Source: JANQRX01 sp963663975 (GTDB lineage: Bacteria; Pseudomonadota; Alphaproteobacteria; Rhizobiales; Kaistiaceae). From it: DNA of 64,000 nt. The number at the start of each line of letters is the position of its first letter. Position 1 is the stretch's first letter. The stretch covers positions 1-64,000 of the forward strand of contig CAXXRA010000002.1 in the NCBI GenBank assembly GCA_963663975.2, read 5' to 3'. The position numbers and the translations under genes are program-made. The notes beneath the pieces were generated by a model, which was not told the DNA's origin, ran no database searches, and saw only the letters and a program-made list of their open reading frames with translations. Shown here one piece after another: positions 8,977 through 18,582 of the stretch.

Positions 8977-9021
8977 CCGGACTTCCCACGCTGGACACGG
9001 GGCCTGCGTAAGAAATCCGGG
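8977..9021. repeat. REP-like hairpin repeat
   Basis: Compact inverted repeat: cccggacttcccacgctg is followed 25 bp later by agaaatccggg. A relative of this unit, as a widely spaced inverted pair, occurs after metZ at 36682-36947. It lies in the divergent gap between the terB-like gene and lysS. Confidence 0.45.
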
Positions 9022-9099
9022 TCCGATCCGGGCCGTTGACGCACCACCGGCGGCTACCTAGTGTCGCCTCCGTTGGTCCGGAATCGGAAGCTCATTCCA

Positions 9100-10758
9100 G
9101 TGTCATCAGCTCTGGCCCCGCTGCCGGCTACGCAATCGCTGGTCGAGGCGGCAGCGCGATCCAAAGCGTGGCCGTTTGCCGAAGCGCGCCAGATCGTTGC
9201 GCGGCTGGAACCGCAGCCGTCGGCGCCGCAGGAGGTGATCTTCGAAACAGGATTCGGTGCCTCCGGCCTGCCGCATATCGGGACATTCAGTGAAGTCGCC
9301 CGCACCTCGATGGTGCGAACCGCCTTCCGGCTTCTCACCGAAGACAGGATTGCCACGCGGCTCATCTGTTTTTCCGACGATATGGACGGGCTCAGGAAGG
9401 TGCCCACCAACCTGCCCAATCAGGACATGCTGCGGGCTCACCTCAACCAGCCCCTGACCTCCATACCCGATCCCTTCGGCGAGCATGGGAGCTTCGGGGC
9501 ACACAACAATGTCCGTCTCCGGCGGTTCCTCGACCAGTTCGGCTTCGCCTACGAGTTCGCCAGTTCGACCGACTATTATCGGCAGGGGCGTTTCGACGGC
9601 ATGCTGCAAAAGATGCTGGAGACTTATGACGAGGTCATGAGCGTCGTTCTGCCCACGCTGGGCGAAGAGCGACGCCGGACCTACTCGCCGTTTCTTCCCG
9701 TCAGCCCCACCACCGGCGAGATTCTTCAGGTTCCGGTCCTGGAACGAAAGCCCGAAACCGGGACCATCGTCTTTCGCGATCCCGATGCCGGGAAAGTGGT
9801 CGAGGTGCCGGTGACCGGCGGCAATGTGAAATGCCAATGGAAGGCTGATTGGGCGCTGCGCTGGGCCGCTCTGGGCGTTGACTACGAAATGAGCGGCAAG
9901 GATCTGATCGATTCGGTTCGTCTGTCCGGCCGGATTTGCAGGATCCTCGGGCGCGAGCCGCCAAAGGGATTCACTTTCGAACTGTTCCTGGACGCCGACG
10001 GGCAGAAGATCTCGAAGTCGCGGGGTAATGGAATCAGCATCGACGAATGGCTGACCTACGCCTCGCCGGAAAGCCTTTCGCTGTTCATGTTTCACAAGCC
10101 CAAGGCGGCCAAGCGCCTCCATTTCGACATCATCCCGAAGGCGGTCGATGAATACTTTGCCTTCCTTGACAGGTTCGCAGATCAGGATGACGAGCGCCGG
10201 CTTGGCAATCCGGTGTGGCACATCCATCACGGAGATCCGCCGCAGGAGTCGCTGCCGATCACCTTCTCCATGCTCTTGAATCTCGCCAGCGCATCCAACG
10301 CCCATGACAGAGATGTGCTGTGGGGTTTCCTGCTGCACCAAGTCGACGGGCTGAGCCGTGAGGATCATGCCAAACTGAACGAACTGGCCGACTACGCGGT
10401 GCGCTATTACAAGGATTTTGTCGAGCCGAACAAAATGTTCAAAGAGCCCGACGAGGTCGAGCGCGACGCCTTGGCCGAGCTCGACCGCAAGCTCGCCGGC
10501 CTGCCGCCACACCCTGCAGCCGAGGACGTCCAAAGCGCGGTCCTGGACGTCGCCCGCGCCATTCCCCGTTACCAGGACCACAACCGGCGGGGGCCGGACG
10601 GCGGGCCCGGCGTATCGGTCGCGTGGTTCTCGACGCTCTATCGGTTGCTGCTTGGCCAGGAGCGCGGTCCGCGCTTCGGATCCTTCGTGGCCATTTACGG
10701 CATCGCCGAAACGCGCGCGCTTATCGCCCGTTCCATCGATGGCAGTCTGGCGACCTGA
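9100..10758 (+). CDS. lysS: Lysine--tRNA ligase, class I
   Basis: Charges tRNA-Lys with lysine using ATP. This is the class I (archaeal/alphaproteobacterial) enzyme, not the common class II LysRS. The HIGH-type motif is GLPHIGTFSEVA (near residue 58) and the KMSKS-type loop DGQKISKSRGNG (near residue 305); VKCQWKADWALRW and YEMSGKDLIDS lie in the active-site domain. The GTG at 9100 has a GGAAG nine bases upstream; an in-frame GTG at 9061 would add 13 residues. The stop directly abuts that of the convergent nuclease gene, with no intergenic base. Confidence 0.93.
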   Translation: MSSALAPLPATQSLVEAAARSKAWPFAEARQIVARLEPQPSAPQEVIFETGFGASGLPHIGTFSEVARTSMVRTAFRLLTEDRIATRLICFSDDMDGLRKVPTNLPNQDMLRAHLNQPLTSIPDPFGEHGSFGAHNNVRLRRFLDQFGFAYEFASSTDYYRQGRFDGMLQKMLETYDEVMSVVLPTLGEERRRTYSPFLPVSPTTGEILQVPVLERKPETGTIVFRDPDAGKVVEVPVTGGNVKCQWKADWALRWAALGVDYEMSGKDLIDSVRLSGRICRILGREPPKGFTFELFLDADGQKISKSRGNGISIDEWLTYASPESLSLFMFHKPKAAKRLHFDIIPKAVDEYFAFLDRFADQDDERRLGNPVWHIHHGDPPQESLPITFSMLLNLASASNAHDRDVLWGFLLHQVDGLSREDHAKLNELADYAVRYYKDFVEPNKMFKEPDEVERDALAELDRKLAGLPPHPAAEDVQSAVLDVARAIPRYQDHNRRGPDGGPGVSVAWFSTLYRLLLGQERGPRFGSFVAIYGIAETRALIARSIDGSLAT

Positions 10759-11421
10759 TCAACTGCAATCGCGCGGCGGCGTTTCACCGCGCCAGATGCC
10801 GATGCCGCCGCAACGCGCAGCGTGTTCGGCCTCGCGGTAGTCGACGGTGGCCAAATCGCCTGCTGCGGACCACCCCTGCTGAAGAAGCCACAAGCCGAGA
10901 TCGGTCTTGCCGACACGGCACGGAGCAACGATGTCGACCACCTGGGCAGAATGGGGAAAGAAGCACTCGACCGCCCGGCCGCGCAAAAACATGCGAAGCG
11001 CATGGCGAGCTGTCCGTCCGCAGGGCCATGGCGATCCATCGGACAAGGCGCAGGAGGCATCGACCCCCGGGGGCGCGACACCGGAGATTCTTATGGTGAG
11101 CCCCGCCGTGGCAAACGTGGCGGCGTCGCTGGTCGCTGGAAGAAAGAAGCGATGCCAGCGGGCGCGATCGGCCGCCGGCACAGGCACCGGTTCGCGAATA
11201 AGCGGTCCATCGACCACGGGCCCGGGCAGGATACCCGGTGGAGTGACGTCGCGATCGGCAGGTGGAACGATCTCGGCACCTCCCGATTGAGCGCGCGCCA
11301 CGCCACCTCCTGCAACCGCCAGAACCAGGCAGAGCGCCAGCAAGGAAGCCAGGTTTCGAGGCGTCCCGTTTTGGTGCGGTTGAGAGCCCTGATCACCCAT
11401 CGGGATACACGAGCCGTTCAT
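10759..11421 (-). CDS. Exported thermonuclease-like (SNase-fold) protein
   Basis: About 220 aa. A hydrophobic signal (LASLLALCLVLAVAGGGVARA) is followed by a Pro-rich linker and a staphylococcal-nuclease-like domain: AGLTIRISGVAPPG, CGRTARHALRMFLRG and DLGLWLLQQGWS. The first of these matches the usual LRLAGIDAPE strand, but the catalytic Asp/Glu/Arg pattern is poorly kept, so enzyme activity is doubtful. The ATG at 11421 is preferred; an inner ATG seven codons later is possible. Related alphaproteobacterial proteins are annotated as thermonuclease-family. Confidence 0.68.
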   Translation of the reverse strand: MNGSCIPMGDQGSQPHQNGTPRNLASLLALCLVLAVAGGGVARAQSGGAEIVPPADRDVTPPGILPGPVVDGPLIREPVPVPAADRARWHRFFLPATSDAATFATAGLTIRISGVAPPGVDASCALSDGSPWPCGRTARHALRMFLRGRAVECFFPHSAQVVDIVAPCRVGKTDLGLWLLQQGWSAAGDLATVDYREAEHAARCGGIGIWRGETPPRDCS

Positions 11422-11594
11422 ATCAATGAGCGGGAACTTAACGACCGGCGATCGCATTAACCGTGTGTTTACCATGTTTGACGAACTCTGTGGCCACCAG
11501 GCGCAGCGATTCCTCACCGCAACGGGCGTTAGGGATTCGGGCGTGACAGGCGCCTTGACTCGGGGGCGCTCCTCTGGCGACGAGAGGTCGCGAA

Positions 11595-14500
11595 ATGAAG
11601 GCAGGCACAGCGTGGAGCATTCGCGGCGTCGATGACACGACGCGGGAAGCAGCGCTCGAGGCCGCGCGGCGCTCCGGTCTTTCGGTCGCAGAGTGGCTTC
11701 GCACGGTTCTGTCCGATGACGGCACAGCATTTGCCTACGATAGCGCCCGAATGGAAGCGGATCGCACCGGTGACGGGATCGCACGGCTCGACCGGCGGCT
11801 GAGTGAGATCGAGCGAAGCTCGCGTGACTCCTACGAGTCTCTGGCCGAACAAATCCGGCGATCACGGGGCGCTCATGACGCGCCGGCGCGGGCGACAAGC
11901 GTATCGGAGATGGTCGCCGCGTTGGCGCGCGAACTCGAGAATCCGGACGAGCGCGCCCGCGCGCTGGTCGAGGGCAGCGGCGCGTGGCGCCGGGACCGCG
12001 ACCCCAGCCCGGAGCCCGACTACGCCGCCAAGATCCAGGACCTCGAACGCCAGATCGCCGATATGGGCGAGCGCTTCGATCAGCCCCAACGTCGCGGCCG
12101 CAGTACCGAAAACCTGGCCGATGTCAGCGCCTGCTTGAACGCCATGCTGGCCAGGAAACCGCCGGCCCAGGGGGCGAGTGCCGGCGCCATCGATACCGCA
12201 TTGAAAGGTCTGGAAGATCGGATCGACGCCGCGCGTGCGCGGCTTGGACCAGGCTCGACTTCCGGCGCCGGCGTCGGCAGATCGATGCCAATGGCAGCGC
12301 GACGCCCTGCCGATTTCGGGCCACGCCCGGCAGCTCGCATCCACCCCACATCGACCACAAGATATCCCAATCCGACCGACGGTTCGGTCAAAGCAGATCC
12401 AACCGCCGCCGTGATCGACGAAATCGCCGAGCGCCAACGCGTTCTCGACAAGCGCTCCGGACCGGAGGTTGGTCGTGTCGGCGAGGCGGTTCTGTCGACG
12501 GCCATCGCGGAGCTGAGAGGCGACATTTCCGCGCTCGCCAAACTGATCGGCGAAACAGCCCGCACCGAGGCGGAGGATGAGGGCGCGTATTTCCAACTCG
12601 CCCGACGTATCGATTTGCTGGCCGCGGAAGCTCCGCTGGAGCGCAACCAGCTTGAGACCATACGCGCCGAACTCCACAGCATGCTGGAGATGCTGACGCA
12701 GACTACCCATCAGGATCGCACGCGACTGGATGCTCTCGGCGAAGAGGTGTCGGCACTCATTCGGGCCGTACAGGGCCAAGACGAGAGCGGGCCATTGGTG
12801 CGGCTGGAGCAACAGCTGGCGGAGTTGACCCAATCCGTCGAAGCCAATTTGTCCTCGCTTGCCAGTGCCGACCCGGCCCCCGTGCTGGGCAGGCTGGAAT
12901 CGCGCATCGAGGCGATAGCCGGTCGCTTGGACGAGGCCATCGCCCATGCATCCACGCCGGCGGCGATGGATGAACTCAAGGCGGAGATTGCCGCCGTCCG
13001 GCACGACGTCGGTGCCGGCGCCCGGTCGGACATTGCGAATCTGGAAGGCCAGATGCGCGACTTGGCGAGCCGGGTCGACGAGGCCGCATCGCTCGACACC
13101 GATCCTCGGGCGCTCGACGAGTTGGAGGCCCAGATCTCGCAGATTTCAGGGGATCTCGAGCACAGCCGGATCGGCGGCGAGACCCTTGATCGGCTGGAGG
13201 ACAACCTCGCGGCGATGCAGTCTCACCTGGCTGAGAACGAGCAGCATTCGCTTGAGGCAGCCCGGGCGGCTGCCTTCGACGCGGTGCGCGAGGTGTCCCC
13301 GACAACCGGTGACGACGGCCAACGGCAACTTGTCGATGACCTCAAGCTCGACCTGGAAAAACTCAAGCACGCTGCCGGCGATACCGGCCAGATGGACGGC
13401 GCCGAACTCAACTCGGTCAACGAGACCGTCTCGCAGGTCCTCGGCCGCCTGACCCGGCTCGAGGCACAGACGCGCGAGGTGGCGGAAGGCGCGCCCGAAC
13501 CGTCGGTTCCACGCGCGACCCTGCCGGGCGCGGTTGGCGAGGCGTTGCCGGCCGATGAGCGAGGAGATGCCCTGGTTGCTTCAAGCGATGAGGTGTCAGG
13601 CTCGCAAGGCGAGAACGAAGATGGTGACCCCCAGAGCCAGGATCCACGCCAGCGCCGGGCAGACTTCATCGCTGCCGCACGCCGCGCCGCCCAGGCCGCC
13701 GCTGCCGAAACGCAATCCGCGGCCAAGGTTGGCACCTCCGGCGAGGCCGCCCGGCCCGATGGTCCGTTCAAGCGCATCAGGCGAGCGATCGACGGCCGCA
13801 AGCGCACCTTGCTGCTGGCCGCCGCCGCGATCGTCATCGCGATCAGCGCCATGCAGATTTACGGCGATGCCGGCTCGCTCTCCGGCGACAATCTGATCAC
13901 CGAGACCGGCGCGGCAGAGGGTGCGTCGAAGTTCCAGAGTGTCGCCGCCGGTTCGGCCGTCACACCAATTCCGGGGAGCACCGATTCCGCACTCATCGCG
14001 CCTGTCCCCGATCCCAATCACGACGGGACCTTTGCCGTGCCGTTGTCGGCTGGCAATCGATTCATCAAGCAGCCGCCGGACGAGGCGGCGAGGTCTCGGT
14101 CCGGGGCGCCACCGGCCGAGCAGGTCGGGGCCGGCACCAACCAGCCGGATCCTGCCATCGGATCGGCGGATCTGGTTGTCGCGGCTCAATCCGGCGATGT
14201 AGCCGCGGCATTCGAGATCGCAACGCGATACGCCGACGGCCTGCGGGTCGAGCAGGACATGAAGCTCGCCCGGTTTTGGTACGGGCCCGCGGCGCGTGGC
14301 GGCGTTGCCGTCGCCCAGTACCACCTTGGCAGCTTTTATGAACGAGGTCTGGGCGGTCCCAAGGACCTGACCAAAGCCGCCGACTGGTATCAGCGTGCGG
14401 CCGATCAGGGCAACATCAACGCAATGCACAATCTGGCAGTGCTGATGAGCGAGGGAGGTGAGCGAGGCCCCAACCACGCCAAGGCGCTGCAATGGTTCAC

Positions 14501-14984
14501 GGCCGCCGCCAATTACGGCGTCGCCGACAGTCAGTACAATCTCGGCGTGATCTATGCCCGTGCCGCCGGCCCCGACCAGGATCTGATCGAATCCTACAAA
14601 TGGTTCGCGGTCGCGGCTGCGACCGGTGACGGCGACGCGGCAAAACGGCGGGACGAGGTCGCCGAACTTCTGGGCCAGCAGGATCTTGGACGCGCCCGTG
14701 CGACGTTTCAGGCCTGGGCCAAAAAGCCGGCATTGGCTGAAGCCAATACCGTCACCAGTAGCTGGAGCCAAACCACGTCGATCAGCGCCGCCGATCGCCA
14801 GGCCCTGGTCGGCAAGATCCAGATCCTGCTTGCCGATCGCGGTTTCGACCCCGGCCCCAGCGACGGCCTCGTCGGACCACGAACTCGTCAGGCGGTGCTG
14901 GCCTTCCAGCGCCAAAACGGGATCGCGACGACCGGCCGGATCGACCGCAACCTGATTGCCGCACTCTCGGCAGGCAGCTACTGA
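11595..14984 (+). CDS. PodJ-like polar localisation protein (coiled coil, TM, Sel1, PG-binding)
   Basis: 1129-aa membrane scaffold. The N-terminus (WSIRGVDDTTREAALEAARR, SVAEWL) is the short motif that opens PodJ-like proteins. A long cytoplasmic coiled coil follows (about residues 60-640, many heptads such as LERQIADMGERFD). One membrane segment lies near residues 735-757 (LLLAAAAIVIAISAMQIY). The periplasmic part has Sel1 repeats (AQYHLGSFYERGLGGPKD, INAMHNLAVLMSEGG, DSQYNLGVIYARA) and a terminal peptidoglycan-binding domain (IQILLADRGFDPGPSDGLVG). In Caulobacter PodJ organises the old or new pole. GAGAGG sits 8 bases before the ATG. Confidence 0.85.
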   Translation: MKAGTAWSIRGVDDTTREAALEAARRSGLSVAEWLRTVLSDDGTAFAYDSARMEADRTGDGIARLDRRLSEIERSSRDSYESLAEQIRRSRGAHDAPARATSVSEMVAALARELENPDERARALVEGSGAWRRDRDPSPEPDYAAKIQDLERQIADMGERFDQPQRRGRSTENLADVSACLNAMLARKPPAQGASAGAIDTALKGLEDRIDAARARLGPGSTSGAGVGRSMPMAARRPADFGPRPAARIHPTSTTRYPNPTDGSVKADPTAAVIDEIAERQRVLDKRSGPEVGRVGEAVLSTAIAELRGDISALAKLIGETARTEAEDEGAYFQLARRIDLLAAEAPLERNQLETIRAELHSMLEMLTQTTHQDRTRLDALGEEVSALIRAVQGQDESGPLVRLEQQLAELTQSVEANLSSLASADPAPVLGRLESRIEAIAGRLDEAIAHASTPAAMDELKAEIAAVRHDVGAGARSDIANLEGQMRDLASRVDEAASLDTDPRALDELEAQISQISGDLEHSRIGGETLDRLEDNLAAMQSHLAENEQHSLEAARAAAFDAVREVSPTTGDDGQRQLVDDLKLDLEKLKHAAGDTGQMDGAELNSVNETVSQVLGRLTRLEAQTREVAEGAPEPSVPRATLPGAVGEALPADERGDALVASSDEVSGSQGENEDGDPQSQDPRQRRADFIAAARRAAQAAAAETQSAAKVGTSGEAARPDGPFKRIRRAIDGRKRTLLLAAAAIVIAISAMQIYGDAGSLSGDNLITETGAAEGASKFQSVAAGSAVTPIPGSTDSALIAPVPDPNHDGTFAVPLSAGNRFIKQPPDEAARSRSGAPPAEQVGAGTNQPDPAIGSADLVVAAQSGDVAAAFEIATRYADGLRVEQDMKLARFWYGPAARGGVAVAQYHLGSFYERGLGGPKDLTKAADWYQRAADQGNINAMHNLAVLMSEGGERGPNHAKALQWFTAAANYGVADSQYNLGVIYARAAGPDQDLIESYKWFAVAAATGDGDAAKRRDEVAELLGQQDLGRARATFQAWAKKPALAEANTVTSSWSQTTSISAADRQALVGKIQILLADRGFDPGPSDGLVGPRTRQAVLAFQRQNGIATTGRIDRNLIAALSAGSY

Positions 14985-15010
14985 AGAATTCACCCGTATC
15001 GGGGCGCCGA

Positions 15011-15051
15011 CAAGCGCCTCGGTCGTTGACAGTCGGCGCCGAGGGGCGCTT
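15011..15051 (+). terminator. Possible terminator hairpin after the PodJ-like gene
   Basis: aagcgcctcgg pairs with ccgaggggcgctt, followed by a short T run (TTTAT). A second, overlapping pairing (ggcgccgac at 15003 with gtcggcgcc at 15032) is also possible. It lies between the PodJ-like stop and the TSUP start. Confidence 0.45.
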
Positions 15052-15081
15052 TATCCGTCGCACTCCCACCGGGGGGCGCTC

Positions 15082-16038
15082 GTGCGCCGCCCAGACATTT
15101 CATCGCTCGTGCAGATCTATCTCCCCATTGCCGAACTCTCGGTGAATATGTTCATCATATTCGGTATGGGAGGTGCGGTCGGATTCCTGTCCGGCATGTT
15201 TGGCATCGGCGGCGGCTTCCTGCTGACCCCTTTGTTGATCTTCTCGGGCATCCCGCCGGTCGTCTCGGTGGCCACGGTGGCCGCCCAGATTGTCGCCTCG
15301 TCGTCGTCGGCTGCGCTCACCTATTGGCGTCGGCGCATGGTCGACATGAAGCTCGCCGGCATCCTGCTGTCAGCCGGTGTGGTCGGATCGGCCGCCGGGG
15401 TGTTCGTGTTCAGTGCCCTGCGAAGGCTCGGCCAGCTCGAGCTGGTCGTGTCACTCAGCTATGTCAGCCTCCTGTCCCTGGTCGGTGGGCTGATGCTGAC
15501 CGAGGCAGTGCGCGCCATCATCAACGCCCGCCGCGGCCGACCGGCGCAGCTTCGCCGACCGGGCCAGCACAACTGGATCCACGGCCTCCCCTTCAAGGTC
15601 CGGTTTCGGCGCTCCAAGCTCTACATCAGCCTCATTCCGGTGGTCGTCCTCGGCCTCATCACCGGATTCCTTGGAGCGCTGCTCGGCATTGGCGGCGGCT
15701 TCATCGCGGTGCCGGCGATGATCTATCTCCTGCGTGTCCCCACCAACGTGGTCATCGGTACCTCATTGGTTCAGATCGTCGCGACCATGTCCGTGGCCGC
15801 CGTCCTGCACGCGTTCACCAACCAGTCCGTGGACCTTGTCCTGGCCCTGATTCTGATGGTCGGCGGCGTCATGGGCGCCCAGTTCGGGGCGCGTGCCGGA
15901 CAGACGATCAGGGGCGATCAGCTGCGCGCCCTCTTGGCGTTGCTGGTCCTGGGGGTGGGGGTACGCTTTCTGGCCGGCCTGGTGGCGACACCGGGCGAAC
16001 GCTATTCATTGAACCTGCTGCAGGGAAGCCTGCTGTGA
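15082..16038 (+). CDS. TSUP-family membrane permease (TauE/SafE type)
   Basis: 318-aa polytopic inner-membrane protein. Two half-repeats each begin with the family signature: GFLSGMFGIGGGFLLTPLLI and GFLGALLGIGGGFIAVPAMI. TSUP proteins move sulfite, sulfoacetate, taurine-derived or other organosulfur anions; the substrate here is unknown. The GTG at 15082 has a G-rich stretch just upstream, and an earlier ATG would overlap the previous gene. The stop overlaps the GTG of the next gene by 4 nt, so the two are co-translated. Confidence 0.86.
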   Translation: MRRPDISSLVQIYLPIAELSVNMFIIFGMGGAVGFLSGMFGIGGGFLLTPLLIFSGIPPVVSVATVAAQIVASSSSAALTYWRRRMVDMKLAGILLSAGVVGSAAGVFVFSALRRLGQLELVVSLSYVSLLSLVGGLMLTEAVRAIINARRGRPAQLRRPGQHNWIHGLPFKVRFRRSKLYISLIPVVVLGLITGFLGALLGIGGGFIAVPAMIYLLRVPTNVVIGTSLVQIVATMSVAAVLHAFTNQSVDLVLALILMVGGVMGAQFGARAGQTIRGDQLRALLALLVLGVGVRFLAGLVATPGERYSLNLLQGSLL

Positions 16039-16802
16039 AGCCGAGCTGGCGGATCGCCGTGCTGCTGCTGGCGTCGGCCATTGCGGCCAGCGCCGAGGCA
16101 GAGGAACTGACGATCGCGCTGTCGACACAGAAGGTCGAGATCACCTCGAATTTTGCCGGTGGAGAGGTGACGCTGTTCGGCGTCATTGAACCGGGCGTGT
16201 TCCAGCCGCGCCGGCCGCGCGGCTACGACATCGCGGTGACGCTGCTCGGCCCGCCAGAGAACGTGGTCGTCCGCCGCAAGGACCGGGTCCTGGGTGTGTG
16301 GATCAACCGTGCCTCCAAACCTGTCGGGGCGCCCAGTTTCTATGCGCTTCGTTCGTCAGCGCCGACAGCGGCGATCGCAGAGCAAGACATCCTGAGAGAG
16401 TTGGCGCTGGGTCTCGACAATTTCCCCTTTGCCTACCGGGGCAAGGTGATCGTCAAGGACCCGTTGGTGGAAGAGTTCCGAACGGCCTATCTCAGGCTGA
16501 AGTCCGAGGCGGGCCTGTTCACCGAGGCGCCCGATGTCGCCTTCATCGGCGAGTTGATTTTTCGAACGACAATTTCGCTCCCGGCCAACATACCGGTGGG
16601 GCGCTACACGGCGACGGTCCACCTGTTCTCGGGCGGCGCGCACCTAGCCGACGCGCAGGAATCGCTGAGCGTTGCCAGAATCGGAGCCGAGCGCCTGATG
16701 TTCGATTTCTCGCGCAACCAGTCGCTGATCTACGGACTGATCGCCGTTGGCCTGGCCCTGTTCGTTGGTTGGCTGGGCGGCGTGATCTTCCGCCGCGACT
16801 AG
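16035..16802 (+). CDS. TIGR02186-family membrane-anchored protein, TSUP partner
   Basis: 255-aa protein with a signal peptide (VKPSWRIAVLLLASAIAASA), an extracytoplasmic beta-rich domain (EITSNFAGGEVTLFGVIEPG, YDIAVTLLGPPENVVVRRK) and a C-terminal membrane helix (SLIYGLIAVGLALFVGWLGG) before FRRD. This is the pattern of the TIGR02186 family, which regularly follows a TSUP permease gene. Its role is not established; it may be an accessory subunit of the exporter. The GTG start at 16035 overlaps the upstream stop. The TAG stop is part of the CTAG duplicated when IS481 inserted. Confidence 0.85.
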   Translation: MKPSWRIAVLLLASAIAASAEAEELTIALSTQKVEITSNFAGGEVTLFGVIEPGVFQPRRPRGYDIAVTLLGPPENVVVRRKDRVLGVWINRASKPVGAPSFYALRSSAPTAAIAEQDILRELALGLDNFPFAYRGKVIVKDPLVEEFRTAYLRLKSEAGLFTEAPDVAFIGELIFRTTISLPANIPVGRYTATVHLFSGGAHLADAQESLSVARIGAERLMFDFSRNQSLIYGLIAVGLALFVGWLGGVIFRRD

Positions 16803-16803
16803 A

Positions 16804-17850
16804 TGTGAATTTTCAGGACGTTGTCCATTCGGTCCTGTCGAGAGAAGCTGATGTCAGCCAACGTCAGTGATTCTCCGGAGGACCGAATGGACGTTCACCA
16901 GAATGCCCATCTTACGCCGAAAGGTCGAGAGGCCATGGTTCGCGCCGTCATGGATGAGGCCATGACGAAGGCTCAGGCCGCACGCCGTTTCAAGACAACG
17001 GCCAAGACCGTCGCCAAGTGGTTGGGCCGGTTTCGCGCGGAGGGCATTGCCGGGCTTGCCGACCGGTCCTCCAGGCCCCATTCCTCGCCAAGCCAAACGC
17101 CTTGGGCCACCGGCGAAGCGGTCGAGGTCTTGCGCCGGGCTCGTTGCACGCAGGACCACATCGCCCAGGAACTCGGCCTCAGCCGGGCGACCGTCAGCCG
17201 TATTCTCAAGCGGCGTGGCCTCAGCCTGTTGTCCGCCCTCGAGCCCAACCAGCCACGCCCGCGCTATGAGCGCGAAACGCCAGGCGAAATCATCCATATG
17301 GACATCAAGAAGCTCGGTCGCTTCAATCGTGTCGGCCATCGCATCACCGGCGATCGCAGGCGCCAGAGCAACCAGCGCCATAACGGCACCGCGCCCGGTT
17401 GGGAGTATGTCCACGTCGCCATCGACGACCATTCCCGCATCGGCTTTGCCGACATCTTCCCGAACGAGAAAAAGGAAAGCGCCGTGGCCTTCCTCGAAGC
17501 CGCCGTAACCTACTTTGCCACCCTCGGCGTTACCATCACCCGCGTCATGACCGACAATGGATCATGCTACAGATCCAAGGCCTTCCGCGATGCCTGCCGA
17601 AGGCTCACCATCAAGCATATCCGCACCAAACCCTACACGCCTCAGACCAACGGCAAGGCCGAACGCTTCATCCAGACAATGTTGCGAGAATGGGCCTACG
17701 CAACCGAATTCCACAACTCAGACCAGCGAAAAGCAGATCTGCCGAAATGGCAGCACCGCTACAACTGGCATCGACCCCATGCCAGCCTCAATCGACAAAC
17801 ACCAATCAGCCGACTCGGCCTGAACCGGGACAACCTGTTGAAGCTTCACA
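16804..17850 (+). mobile_element. IS481-family insertion sequence, copy 1, with ACTAGA duplication
   Basis: The ends are inverted repeats: tgtgaattttca at the left and, on the other strand, tgtgaagcttca at the right, each followed by a TTGTCC-containing block. A direct ACTAGA duplication lies at 16798-16803 and 17851-17856, fitting the NCTAGN target known for IS481. The insertion falls in the stop codon of the TIGR02186 gene and keeps that stop. Confidence 0.93.
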
Positions 17851-17855
17851 ACTAG
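16887..17855 (+). CDS. IS481-family transposase
   Basis: 322-aa DDE transposase. A helix-turn-helix pair at the N-terminus (MTKAQAARRFKTTAKTVAKW; CTQDHIAQELGLSRATVSRI) binds the ends. The integrase core follows with IIHMDIKKLGRF (Asp), RVMTDNGSCYRSKAF (Asp) and TPQTNGKAERFIQTM (Glu). MDVHQNAHLTPKGR is the usual IS481 start. The TAG stop lies in the duplicated target DNA beyond the element, so the element borrows its stop codon from the insertion site. Confidence 0.92.
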   Translation: MDVHQNAHLTPKGREAMVRAVMDEAMTKAQAARRFKTTAKTVAKWLGRFRAEGIAGLADRSSRPHSSPSQTPWATGEAVEVLRRARCTQDHIAQELGLSRATVSRILKRRGLSLLSALEPNQPRPRYERETPGEIIHMDIKKLGRFNRVGHRITGDRRRQSNQRHNGTAPGWEYVHVAIDDHSRIGFADIFPNEKKESAVAFLEAAVTYFATLGVTITRVMTDNGSCYRSKAFRDACRRLTIKHIRTKPYTPQTNGKAERFIQTMLREWAYATEFHNSDQRKADLPKWQHRYNWHRPHASLNRQTPISRLGLNRDNLLKLHN

Positions 17856-17862
17856 AGCCCTT

Positions 17863-18582
17863 TCAGCCCCGCAGGCCGAGGGCGCGCCGGCCGACCGGAT
17901 AGACCTGCCCGTCGCCGAGCATGAAGGCGCGCAGACCGGCGCCATCGAACAGGCCGGCAAACGCTTGATCGCGGATATCGAGACCGCCGGTGTAGGCACC
18001 GAAGGCCGGCAGGATCAGGCGGTGCCCGTCCCCGACGAAACAACGCCGGCGCACCGACTTGCCGCGTCCGAATACCCGCGCCGACGGGTGGAGATGACCC
18101 GCAACCTCGCCATCCGGCGATGCCTGGCCGGGCTCGTGGCGGAAGGTGATCCGACCGATCGACAGTTCCACCATGGGCTCGCCGGTCAGACCAACCGGAC
18201 CACAGGGGTCGTGGTTGCCGGCGATCCAGATCCACTGCCGTTCAACCTGGAGGGTGGCAAGTGAAAGACGGTCGCGGGGGGACAGACGCTCAGCACCGCC
18301 ATCGTCGTGGAAGCTGTCACCCAGGGCCACGACGGTGCGTGGACGCAGTCGTTCGATGACGCCGGCCAGACGCTGCAGGGTCGCGCCGGTGTCGTAGGGA
18401 GGCACAAACTGGCCGCGGCGGGCGAAGGCCGAACCCTTCTCCAGATGAAGATCGGCGACCGCCAGCAGGCGCTCATCGGCCCACCATAAGACGCCTTCGC
18501 AGAACGCCTCGAAGACGACGCCGAAGACACCGACCAGCGCCGGCTCGGAGCCCGCCCCGCGCTTGGCAAGCGCCTCAGCCAT
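17863..18582 (-). CDS. pdeM: LDDR endonuclease PdeM (metallophosphoesterase)
   Basis: 239-aa calcineurin-like phosphoesterase of the ligase-associated DNA damage response. Metal-binding motifs occur in order: ADLHLEKG, ALGDSFHDDG, IAGNHDP and AGHLHPSARV. The family is thought to process DNA ends or nicks together with its helicase, exonuclease and ligase partners. Its ATG overlaps the helicase 3' end by 8 nt, so the two are translationally coupled. The IS481 copy ends only about 10 bp beyond its stop. Confidence 0.9.
   Translation of the reverse strand: MAEALAKRGAGSEPALVGVFGVVFEAFCEGVLWWADERLLAVADLHLEKGSAFARRGQFVPPYDTGATLQRLAGVIERLRPRTVVALGDSFHDDGGAERLSPRDRLSLATLQVERQWIWIAGNHDPCGPVGLTGEPMVELSIGRITFRHEPGQASPDGEVAGHLHPSARVFGRGKSVRRRCFVGDGHRLILPAFGAYTGGLDIRDQAFAGLFDGAGLRAFMLGDGQVYPVGRRALGLRG

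Noticed and set aside
15324..16802. Long 492-codon plus-strand frame covering the end of TSUP and all of the TIGR02186 gene
   Set aside because: Its first 237 codons are an out-of-frame reading of the TSUP gene; only the part from 16035 is coding.
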